A DNA stretch of 12,177 bases from Parachlorella kessleri (Eukaryota; Chlorophyta; Trebouxiophyceae; Chlorellales; Chlorellaceae): assembly GCA_001598975.1 (NCBI GenBank), contig BBXU01002024.1, positions 1 through 12,177 of the forward strand, in the 5' to 3' direction. Below are positions 1-7,606 of this stretch, piece by piece. A model generated the notes under the pieces. It saw nothing but the letters and a program-made list of their open reading frames with translations, searched no databases and was not told where the DNA came from. The translations under genes and the position numbers were made by a program. The stretch's first letter is position 1, and each line of letters starts with the position of its first letter.

Positions 1-293
1 CGCAGAACAGGTACTGCGAGCCTTCGTGTCCGTGTGCGATGCATTGAGCTGGGCCCACCTGAGGTACCTCTTGCTGGCAAACTGATATCTCCTGAAAGTG
101 AGGAGCCTCACACTCGCACTGAAGAGGTATAGGATACAACGAGAGCTTCTGCAGTACAGCTGTAACCAGATAGCAGCCTGCTTGATATCCCATGCCTAGG
201 TTTGACCAGATCGTAACTGACTTGCAAAGGTGGTGGAAAGAAATAAAGAGCAAACTAGCTATGAGACATAGCTTTGCGGCCAGACTAGCATAC
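1..293. other. No gene supported; presumed intron of the SDR gene
   Basis: A GTATGC donor on the minus strand at 293-288 closes the last recognised SDR exon. The expected continuation, a DPG-type motif after FGVQ, was not found in any minus-strand frame here. The open plus-strand frame starting at 192 runs antisense through the SDR exon 294-362 and is not protein-like. I read this stretch as intron that continues past the left edge. Confidence 0.4.
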
Positions 294-2222
294 CTGCACG
301 CCAAAGCGCCCCAGCCGCCTCTGAAGCTCGTATGCGAACAGCACGTTGGCAAGCTTGGTGTTCTGCAAACAGCAGGAACATGCAGGAATATGTTGACTTC
401 CCCACCTTGTTGCCAGCTGCGTTTGCACATGCTCTTGCTCCAGCAGCCAAGCCCACCTGGAGTATCCACACACCCCCCCCCCTCCCCCGGGGTTCACACA
501 GCCAGTCCTAGGCTTGAAGCACTCCCATCAGTCCAACCATCGGGTTCTTGCTTGAAAATGTGCACAGTTACAGCTGCGAGACCTTGGCGTGTCACGGACC
601 ATCATGAGCCTGGAATGGGCGGCCCCTATGTCCCTCTAGGGCTATATCTCTATGCCCCTCTATCTCTAGTCCCCATAGGTGCGTTGTTCATGCCTACCCT
701 ATGAGTAGACACTGTTTGCCAGCTCACTCACCTCGTAGCTGTGCCCCTGCGGCCCTCTTAGGAAGTCATACCAGGGATCCCCGATGACGCCATAGCGGTG
801 TGTCACGGAGCTGACGTTGACGATCCGGGCGGGGGCTGACCGTAACAGCACGCCCTCCAGCAGCCGCGTGAGCAGGTAAGGACCCAGGTGGTTGACCTAC
901 GGGTGAGTCAGGAGGAGAGTGAGTCAGCAGGAGGAGAGTGAGTCAGCAGGACATGTGAGGTCGGAAGCCACATGCACGCCGGCTTTGGGGTTTGGCCAGG
1001 TGTGCCTGGTCCTGAGAATGTAACGACAGCACCGCAGAGCATATTAGAAGTAGCGGGGCTTGAACCCCACATGCCCACAGTTGGTATGATATTCACATCT
1101 ACAGGATCTTGGCCAAGAGCTCCAGAGATCACTTCCTGTCGGCTGGGGTCACCAGTGCACACCGGGTCCTCCTATCTTTGCTGCCAGGTTTGCAAGCATA
1201 AATCGACCCCCGTATACACCTCATTGTTCTGCACACAAGGCGGCACTCCTTCTTGACGGCTGACCTGGCACAGCTCGGGCACCCCCTGCTTGTTGTAATC
1301 CTTGGTGAATGTCAGCGCCCCCGCATTGTTGACCAGGATGTGGAGCTCCCGGCCAGAACAGATGTACTCATCAGCAAAAGCCCTGTATCAGACAGACGCA
1401 GGACGCAGCGCACAGCGTGTCACTCCATGGCGCAGCCTTCAGGCCCCGCACCTGTGCAAGACCACTGCCAGAGAAAGAAGACGAAATAGAAAGACAGCAA
1501 CAACACAAGAGTCGCCCATGGCAAGAACTGCTGCACAGGACAGCCTGAGTGCAGGCGCAGCCCATGGTGTGGTAAATAGCTCCTAAGTGTCAACCTTGTT
1601 GTAACAGGAGCTATGTACTGCCGCTGCTACCAGGCAGCAGGCGCACCTGATGGACTGGGGATTTGCCATATCAAGCGGTGGGCCCTCAACCACATCTGCT
1701 TTGGGGAACCTCTCCCTGCAAACACAAGCACTGTGTCAGAGTGCATCAGCGCAGGCCTTCCCCGGACACAGGGGAGGTGCATGGTTCCGTAGGTCATGCA
1801 TGTGTGCCAGACATGGTTGGTGAAAGGCTGCTGGAGTCCATTGGTGCTGCATGCAGGCATTCCAATAATCAACCTGCTGCGAGGATGCCAGCCGAGGTTG
1901 ACTACCTGACAAGCTGTCGCCCAAACACTCTGCAGCCTTCAGACTTGCCTGATGCGCTCCAGCGTTGCAGCCGCCCTTTGCACGCTGCGGACCCCCAGCA
2001 CCACAGTAGCTCCCATCCCTGCAAGCTCAGCAGCGCACTCCTGCAGGCCAAGCAGTGGGAGGGAGATACTACCTTAACGGTTGGAGATGGATGCCAGGCA
2101 CCCCCACCCACAGGCCAGGCTTGCCAGGCTGCAACTTCCCGTGGCAGCAGCACCCGAACACCTACCTCTCCAATGCCACCAGTGGCGCCTGTCACCAGCG
2201 CCACTTCGCCTCGAAGATCCAT
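294..2222 (-). CDS. Short-chain dehydrogenase/reductase, retinol-dehydrogenase/POR-like (3' partial)
   Basis: Probably an NAD(P)H-dependent oxidoreductase of unknown substrate. I spliced six exons by frame: 2222-2166, 2040-1949, 1715-1647, 1382-1265, 896-732 and 362-294. All phases match and give 190 residues. Visible motifs: the Rossmann cofactor loop TGATGGIG (residues 11-18), LHILVNNAG (NNAG at 91-94), VNHLGPYLLTRLL after 113, RIVNVSS (serine at 141/142), and the catalytic pair Y166-x-x-x-K170 in HSYENTKLANVLF. The Tyr and Lys lie on different exons. The roughly 24-residue gap from Ser to Tyr fits retinol-dehydrogenase/protochlorophyllide-reductase-like SDRs rather than the classical short spacing. 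Intron 2 (1948-1716) begins GCAAGT, so it is GC-AG; the others are GT-AG. The start at 2222 places MDLRGEV directly before the first beta strand. An in-frame ATG at 2333 would add a basic 37-residue leader. The C-terminus is missing: after FGVQ a good GTATGC donor follows, and I found no next exon in 1-293. The SDR call is firm; the substrate is unknown. Confidence 0.92.
473..489. repeat. Poly-C tract in an SDR intron
   Basis: Ten consecutive C, one T, then five C, on the plus strand, inside the SDR intron at 363-731. It is likely length-variable and prone to sequencing or assembly error. Confidence 0.85.
902..954. repeat. 19-bp minisatellite next to a 3' splice site
   Basis: About 2.8 copies of GTGAGTCAGCAGGAGGAGA; the first copy lacks two bases. 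On the SDR coding strand the array is a pyrimidine-rich CTCACTCTCCTCCTG repeat ending just before the CCCGTAG acceptor of the exon 896-732. It may therefore act as that intron's polypyrimidine tract. The unit was read directly; the splicing role is inferred. Confidence 0.75.
1046..1136 (-). other. tRNA-like segment (possible SINE or tRNA pseudogene) in an SDR intron
   Basis: Read on the minus strand, the segment contains GGTTCAAGCCC, close to the RNA polymerase III B box / T-arm consensus, within a GGGG-TTCAAG-CCCC hairpin (1055-1068). GGAAGTG (1136-1130) can pair along its length with TACTTCT (1052-1046), with two G-T pairs, like an acceptor stem, 91 nt end to end. A D-arm/A-box-like stretch, GAGCTCTTGGCCAAGATC, lies in between and contains the palindrome TCTTGGCCAAGA (1117-1128). 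The T-stem is only partly paired under normal geometry and I cannot place a convincing anticodon arm, so an intact tRNA gene is unlikely. A short interspersed element or chance are the alternatives. Confidence 0.3.
1576..1614. repeat. Inverted repeat with an inner stem
   Basis: ATAGCTCCT (1576-1584) and AGGAGCTAT (1606-1614) are perfect 9-bp inverted repeats. The 21-nt loop holds a second small stem (CAAC-CTT-GTTG). It lies in the SDR intron 1383-1646. It could be a remnant of a small inverted-repeat element; no coding or splicing role is visible. Confidence 0.6.
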
Positions 2223-2484
2223 GATGCAGCGAGTCTTCGGAAAGCAAGCAGTTAAGCTGATCAAGGACCTTTGTGTTCGAGAGTTCAATTGATGACTCCT
2301 GTAGCCTGTGAGATAATGCTCGTAGCAACCCAAGGCTGCTTACCAATGCTTTTGATGACTGAAGTGCAGCTTCAGCTCCCTCGCGCGCCTGCCTCAGCCA
2401 TTGAGTAAGCTCTTCTAATGAATTCCACGCTAGAAAGTGGGTAGACATGGGACAAAAGACATACTTACATAGACATTGCTCCAT
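2223..2484 (-). other. Upstream region of the SDR gene with a possible 5' exon
   Basis: This stretch on the minus strand could be 5' UTR or additional N-terminal coding sequence. Roughly 2440-2345 reads as a well-formed helix (SLEELTQWLRQAREGAEAAL) ending at a good GTAAGC donor near 2343, preceded by a CTAG acceptor-like site. It could be an upstream exon. The candidate acceptors near 2312 and 2305 (CTCACAG and CTACAG) did not give an unambiguous in-frame join to the MDLRGEV start. The frame directly upstream of 2222 is open to an ATG at 2333 and is basic and Ser/Thr-rich, which would suit a short targeting leader. Confidence 0.3.
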
Positions 2485-2664
2485 TCACGATGGCAATGGA
2501 CGCTGGGCAGGGAGCTGGCTGATGGCGAGAGGCATGAGACTGCCTGGTTGCCCCCAATTCCACTGTGTATCTTCCGCTCTATATTTCCTTAAGGTAAATA
2601 GCATAAGCAAAGATTCATGTTGTGAAATGGGAACGTATCGACCCCTGCTTGACGAGCTCTCCCC

Positions 2665-2682
2665 AAGGGCGCCTGCGCCCTT
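2665..2682. repeat. Perfect palindrome AAGGGCGC-CT-GCGCCCTT
   Basis: An 8-bp GC-rich stem with a 2-nt spacer, 125-142 bp upstream of the ATG at 2807, in the divergent region between the SDR gene and the small plus-strand gene. It could be a dimeric-factor binding site or an mRNA hairpin. Confidence 0.6.
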
Positions 2683-2712
2683 CCTGAGCAGCTCCCGCCG
2701 GTGATAAATACT

Positions 2713-2732
2713 AGCCTGCTACGGAGCAGGCT
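2713..2732. repeat. Perfect hairpin AGCCTGCT-ACGG-AGCAGGCT
   Basis: An 8-bp perfect stem with a 4-nt loop, 75-94 bp upstream of the ATG at 2807. If transcribed it would lie in the 5' leader of the small gene. It is 30 bp after another perfect palindrome. Confidence 0.65.
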
Positions 2733-2806
2733 GCCATAGGAGTTAAGAGAGGTTGTGTTCGGCTGTGGTGACAGTAGCGACTCTTGAGAGGTACTGATCA
2801 GGCAGC

Positions 2807-3332
2807 ATGAACGACGGAAACTCAACTGTCCGCCAGGTTGTGGCCCCTCTGGCGATTGGGGCGGGCGCAGGGGCTGGGCTGGCTTACATCTCGAGCGCCA
2901 TAACACAACTAGCAGTGGCAGTGGAGGGCCTGGCACAGGCGATAAACTCGGCGACCAGCAGCAGCATAGTGGCTGAAGGCGTCAAGGACCTGGGGCAGGG
3001 GGTGGTCTCTCTGGCAAAAACTTCTGCTGCTGTCAAAAATGTGGCCAGCAGGAGGTGGCTGCCTTGGGGCAGGTGCGCATTGTGCCTTCTGCCACCTGAA
3101 TACATTAGCTAACCAGGGGTGAAGACCAGTACCTACTCTTACGGGGTCATAGTTCCAGGGTGCAGGCGACGCGTGTCCTGCCCAAACTGCGGCCACGACC
3201 ACCATAAATGAGCTGAGATGTGGAGGTGGATGGCTATCCTCCTTCTGGCAAGCAGTGCTGGTACTAATGTTGCTCATCTTGGCAGCTGCGGGAGCTGGAA
3301 GCTGGTTGCGTTCTAAGCATATTTTTGGATAG
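2807..3332 (+). CDS. Small Ala/Gly-rich probable membrane protein, unknown family, splice structure unresolved
   Basis: I do not recognise this protein. The ATG at 2807 follows an in-frame TGA by nine bases. The first ~80 residues look like real protein: a hydrophobic, glycine-zipper-like stretch (APLAIGAGAGAGLAYISSAI), then a mixed Ala/Val/Gln/Lys region (GVKDLGQGVVSLAKTSAAV). The frame then turns Trp/Arg-rich and reaches a stop at 3110. A second open segment, 3159-3332, begins after TTCCAG. It encodes 57 residues ending in a strong transmembrane helix (FWQAVLVLMLLILAAAGAG) and the tail SWLRSKHIFG before TAG. The best donor (CAG|GTGCGC, about 3071) leaves phase 2, but the second segment needs phase 0. 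Bases just before that donor read QEVAALGQ in the matching frame. A missed small intron, a weak alternative donor (near 3036 or 3045) or an indel would reconcile them. Gene existence is moderately supported; the C-terminus is uncertain. Confidence 0.5.
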
Positions 3333-4585
3333 TGACGAGTAATCGATACCTTGGATGCAGTGTTGCTGTTTGCGCCAGTGGAGCTTTCCACGACACAAGA
3401 TGAGGCACGTGGGACAAACCTTACTGACCTGTGCAAGAAACATTGAATGTGTCGCGCCCCTCGTTTGCAGGTACCTGCATATTACTGGTTGCTGCTTGTC
3501 CTGTTGGAGTCATATCATTTTTGAGCACAGTTGGGAGTTCCACAACAGCCACCCCTCGTAGTTATTGGCGGCCAGTGTCATGGAGACGAGCAGAAGCTAA
3601 TATTCTGAATGTTCACATTACTTTTACTTGCCCCTGAACTTACACACTGTGTACCCAATTGCATGGTATCTGTTGTCAAGCGACGCGCTACAGGAATCTT
3701 CATATACAGCCTCTTTGGCTTCAGGGTACGCCACATGCGCGCAAGGCATTTGCGTTATTGGTTGGTGGGGTGGGTAACCCTTCATTTACAGCACCCCTTG
3801 CCCCGCTTCCAATACATCAACAGCAATAAGAACAAGTCAAGCTATACCGCTATAACCTCAGCTGCCTCGAAGCTCTGCATACAACTGTTGGAGCCTTTTT
3901 CTCCGCTCTTCCATCGCGCGCTGTGCTTGCTTGCTGCTGCTGGGAAGAGCAACTGCGAGGGTGAAGGTGGTCAGCGGGTTGGCCTGGGACCGTCATGCAG
4001 TAAACATGACTTTTGCTAGTTCATGGCCAGGTGCACAGCAATGACAGATGGCTAGTTGGCAAAGTCCCTGTCACGCTTGCTTCTACAAAAGACATTGCCT
4101 GGTTTCACCCTTCAGGCAGCAAGTAAGCACCTCTCGGAGCCCGGAATGTCGAATGCACCTAGTGTCAGGTATGGTAGCGACAAACACTCACTGGACTGAC
4201 GCTGTCAGGTTACATGGCAACAGTCCTACCTGCACTCCTGTTCAGGCCTGCGCCACCCCTTCCAGCAGCAAGCAAGGCGTTACTGGTCACAGCAACTGGG
4301 CCTCCAGGACACCATGCCCGCTTCTGCTGGAAGCTGGTTCTCTGCAACCCTAAGCTCAAGCTCCTACTGCTTGGAAGCGTCTTGCCTGTAGTGCCACCTG
4401 CAGGATAGTGGGAGGTCTGTCTGCATGCTGGGCCAGATCATGAAGCAGGTGGGGCAAACTGCAAGCATGTACTTGGGGCATGTAAAAGACTTACTCGAGA
4501 TACACCAGTGAAAGAAAAGTAGCAAAATGCAATAAGGTCCTTCAAAGGCGACAAAAATCAGTTGCAGGTCATGCATTAGCTGCAG
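3333..4585. other. About 1.25 kb without a supportable gene
   Basis: Several open frames up to 136 codons occur (for example 3609-4019 plus), but their composition is not protein-like and they join to nothing. Part may be 3' UTR of the plus gene ending at 3332; the first plus-strand TGTAA (the usual green-algal polyadenylation signal) is near 4481. Part may be 3' UTR of the minus coiled-coil gene; a minus-strand TGTAA lies at 4214-4210. A good minus-strand donor (CTCGA|GTAAGT, about 4490) and a CTTGCAG acceptor near 4460 hint at a spliced tail, but the exons they would define are unconvincing. Confidence 0.4.
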
Positions 4586-7366
4586 CTAATAACCAACCAA
4601 AAATATATGCATTTCGTTGGTACCTTGCAGCATGTCGGACACCGACTGCAGCATGCCTTGCATCTGCCCAAGGCTGCCCCTCAGGCCTCCCCCACTGTCA
4701 GCGGCTTGCCCACCGGGATCATGCCAGCTGGCAGGGACTTGGGAGGCAGGTGGGCTACAGGAGGACCACTGAGGGCCAGCGCAAGGGTGTGCCCCCCAGC
4801 AGGGACTGCTTGGTTGAGTTCCAGGGAGCTGTTGAAGGGGCTGAGCAGGATCAGACGGAACACGCAGCAAGGTATGGCAGGCCCCAGTGGCAGTTTCATG
4901 ACCAGCAGGAGGTAAGCTTGCCGCCGCTTGCAGTGCACGGGTCGCTGCAGGTGGCGCAACTGCAGGGATGGCAGCTGCAGGATGGACAGCCGGGATGCTC
5001 CAGGCCGCGGGCTGTTGCATTGTGGTGCCACATGGAGCACCAGCTAGCCCACATGTAGGATGTGCAGCGGGCATCGCAACTGGTAAGCCCCACTGGGGTT
5101 GCTGCTGTTGCAATGGGCCCAGCGCGGCTGTGCCTGGCATCACGCTTGCTGTCGTTCCATCACTTGCAGGCACCAGCTGCCTGCCCGGTGGCATGGCCGG
5201 ACTCAACAGCTGGGCAGGCTGCTGCTGCTGCTGCTGGGATGGCCGCGGTGACCGGGCCAGCTGGGAGGCAACTGTGGCAATAAAGTTGTCGGCCACCTGC
5301 AGTGCTTGCAGCTCGCGCCCCACCTCACTGTGCAGAGCGCCTTGCATGCCACTGAGCACCTGGAGACATGGCAAGGAAGGGAAGGCCATGGCCCTTGTAA
5401 CAGGGTACGGAGATTAGGACTTGCTAAGTATTCCTGAACAAGCAGGAGGTGCAGCAAGTCGCCACTTGCTACCTGAAAGTATCTCACCTGGGTAGCAACA
5501 GCCTTTTGAGGCGATGAGGGCTGTCCCTCAGCTGTTTGCTGTGCAGTCTGTATACCCTCTGCCAGCTGCTGCGACTGCGCTAGCATGCCCTGTATCTCCG
5601 CTTTGAGAGCCTCCCTGGCCCGGTCAAGCCACTGCATGGGAATACCATTACCTGGCCCATAATCAAGCAGTGGCCCTGGCGCAGTGCAGCTGCCGCTACG
5701 GCCTCACCGACAGTCCTGAGCCAATTCCACTGCCAATCGCGTAGTCAACAGCAGGCAACTGTATATTGAAGGGTTGCTCCTGAGACCCACTTTTTTGTCA
5801 GGGCTTGCAGACCTGCAGGGTGTCGACTTCTGTGCCCTCCACAGGCGGACGAAGTTCCAGGGCTACCACAGCTGTGCGGAGCTGACCCACCGCCTGTTCA
5901 ACTGTTGTCAACATTTGCTTCACACCTGCATTTGCCTGCAAAACACAAGAGTATCTCACCCCACTGGTCAATTATATCTGTCGCATCGGTCCAGGTTGTT
6001 GCAAGATTTTCAGCCCCAGTCATGCCGCCTCTGACTTACAAAGGCATACCCAAGGAGCGAATGACAACACGCCTTTTCCAGGGCTTGCAAACTTGTTCAT
6101 GCCAAGCCAAGGCACATGCTGTCAACAGTGCCAACCTGTGAGAGGTGCCCCAGAGAGTCCTCCATGCTGCCAACCCTGCTAGTTAGGGAGGCAACCTGTG
6201 CCTGAGAGTTGCACTCATGTGCATACTCGTCCACAGCCCGCAGCTTGCGTTCCAGTTCTGCTATGCGCCCTGGACAAATGTACAACAAAAGAGCAGAAGT
6301 GAAGCAATGTTGCTACGCAGTTCTGTTTTCAGGTCGGGACAAGGTCAAGTGGCACAATTGTTAAAGCAGCCTAGCGCAAACAGCTTGCAGCCGGCTGAGT
6401 ACTGGTGGTCGCCCCAACCCATTAAGTAAGAAGACCACCCCCAGTTGTTGCCAAGTTACCAGCACTCTGTTTCGGCAGAGCTCCAGGGGGTTGTACGCCC
6501 CAGAGCCGTATGCAGGCCCCACCTGAAGCCTCAGCAGCCCGTTCGCACAGCCCGATGTGGGCTTCATGACACTTTGCATCCAGTCCCTGCTCAAGCCCCT
6601 CTGCCAAGGTTACCAATTGCCTCTCAGAGCTATCAGCGAAGGCCTGCAGTGTCAAGCCATATGCAAGTCATGAGAACTACCACCGGCAGCGCAGTCTCAT
6701 CCCTACTGAGGCCAGCTTCAGGGGGATGGTGTTCTAGAATGTGGACCGTATTGTGCAGCCAACCTTGCCATAAGACCTGAGCAGCCTAACTCCACCATGC
6801 TGCAGGCAGCTGCGGAGTACAGGCTGCGTCTCCCGCTCAACAAGGTAGGCAACCACAAACTGCCACACTATGCACACCTTCAACTTCGCATCCATAGCAG
6901 GCCCAACTGCCTCAAGCTTGACCTCCAGCTGTGCTTGCGGCCCCACTAGCTGTTCCAGCTTGGCCTCCAGGCTTGCCAGCCGCCGCGACATGGCTTGCAG
7001 GCCCTCCTTCTGTACTGACTCTTGCTGCTCAGCATACTGCTGCGTGCAGTTCACGAGCCGCGCAACATTTAGGCTTCGCTCCTCCAACAGGCGCACAGCC
7101 GACACCAGGCCCTCCAACCGCTCCTCATAACTGGCTACGCTGAGACAGGCTGCCGACACGCGTTCTAACTGGCTCTCTAGGTAGGTTATATAGGAGCTGC
7201 GGTCGGTCAACAGCCTATCCGGGGTGGCACTGCCCATTGGCCCAGGAGACGTGCTTCTGCCGCCACCGCCTGGTGTTCTGCTGCCTGGCCCTGCTGCCTG
7301 CTGTTGCAGATGCAGCTGCTGCTGGCGCTGTGCGGCATAGCTCTGCTGCGAGCGATTGGAGAGCAT
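4586..7366 (-). CDS. Coiled-coil protein with polyQ/Pro/Ala-rich C-terminal tail, unknown family
   Basis: Six exons join with all phases matching: 7366-6878, 6643-6523, 6269-6136, 5935-5813, 5631-5488 and 5359-4624. They give 582 residues. Reading on without a further splice reaches a stop at 4586, about 594 residues. Alternatively, the good donor AAG|GTACCA after 4624 could splice to GCTGCAG near 4570 and end within four codons. Residues 1-50 are Gln/Ser/Gly/Pro-rich and disordered. SSYITYLESQLERVSAACL (57-75) starts long amphipathic helices with heptads, including SRRLASLEAKLEQLV near 127-141, RIAELERKLRAVDEY in exon 3 and WLDRAREALKAEIQ in exon 5. From about residue 376 it becomes Ser/Pro/Gln/Ala-rich with six consecutive Gln (379-384). 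No catalytic motif or membrane segment is seen. A structural or scaffold role is likely but inferred. It shares a 240-bp divergent promoter region with the tex-like gene. Confidence 0.78.
5219..5236 (-). repeat. CAG6 trinucleotide repeat encoding polyglutamine
   Basis: Six uninterrupted CTG on the plus strand read as six CAG Gln codons in the coiled-coil gene (residues 379-384), marking the change from coiled coil to the low-complexity tail. Such runs are often length-polymorphic. Confidence 0.9.
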
Positions 7367-7606
7367 GCCCGGGCAGTAAAGTGCGAGAGGATAATCGGTG
7401 CAGCCACTGGAAGCAGTTGACTACTACTCGACAATCTTGACGACGGCCATAGTAATGTCTCAATAGTATCTTGCCAAAACCTGGTAGGCGTCTGATGTGG
7501 CCACATGTGAAGGCTAGTTCATTTTTTCTAGCGCGCCTTACTAGTATATGACTCAGGCCTCCTGTACTTAAGCCAGCCGAGTCCCTCTTAAACTCCTACT
7601 GTCAAT
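7367..7606. promoter_or_regulatory. Divergent (bidirectional) promoter region
   Basis: This 240-bp gap separates the ATG of the minus coiled-coil gene (7366) from the ATG of the plus tex-like gene (7607), so both promoters and 5' UTRs must fit here. A TATA-like AGTATATGA lies about 65 bp upstream of 7607. An in-frame TAA at 7589-7591 closes the tex frame upstream. No convincing TATA element faces the minus gene. Function is inferred from position. Confidence 0.6.

Noticed and set aside
192..704. 170-codon plus-strand open frame
   Set aside because: It runs antisense across the SDR exon 294-362 and through a poly-C tract. Its composition (Pro/Ser/Leu runs) is not protein-like and it matches no family.
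902..954. CRISPR-like array
   Set aside because: Units are contiguous 19-bp copies without unique spacers, in an intron of a eukaryotic gene; it is an ordinary minisatellite.
1046..1136. Functional tRNA gene
   Set aside because: The T-arm does not form a normal 5-bp stem with a 7-nt loop and no proper anticodon arm is visible, so I kept it only as a tRNA-like segment.
1663..2292. 209-codon plus-strand open frame, the longest single open frame on the plus strand in this part
   Set aside because: It is antisense to two complete SDR exons (1949-2040, 2166-2222) and most of a third (1647-1715), whose frames, splice sites and motifs agree, so the plus frame is a shadow.
3330..3435. Alternative genetic code (reassigned stop codons) to explain the open segment after TAG TGA
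   Set aside because: Known green-algal reassignments affect TAG/TAA and not TGA. The recognised genes show no in-frame stops that need reassignment.
3609..4019. 136-codon plus-strand open frame in the gene-poor stretch
   Set aside because: No domain, irregular composition, and no convincing splice partners or upstream leader. Treated as non-coding or UTR.
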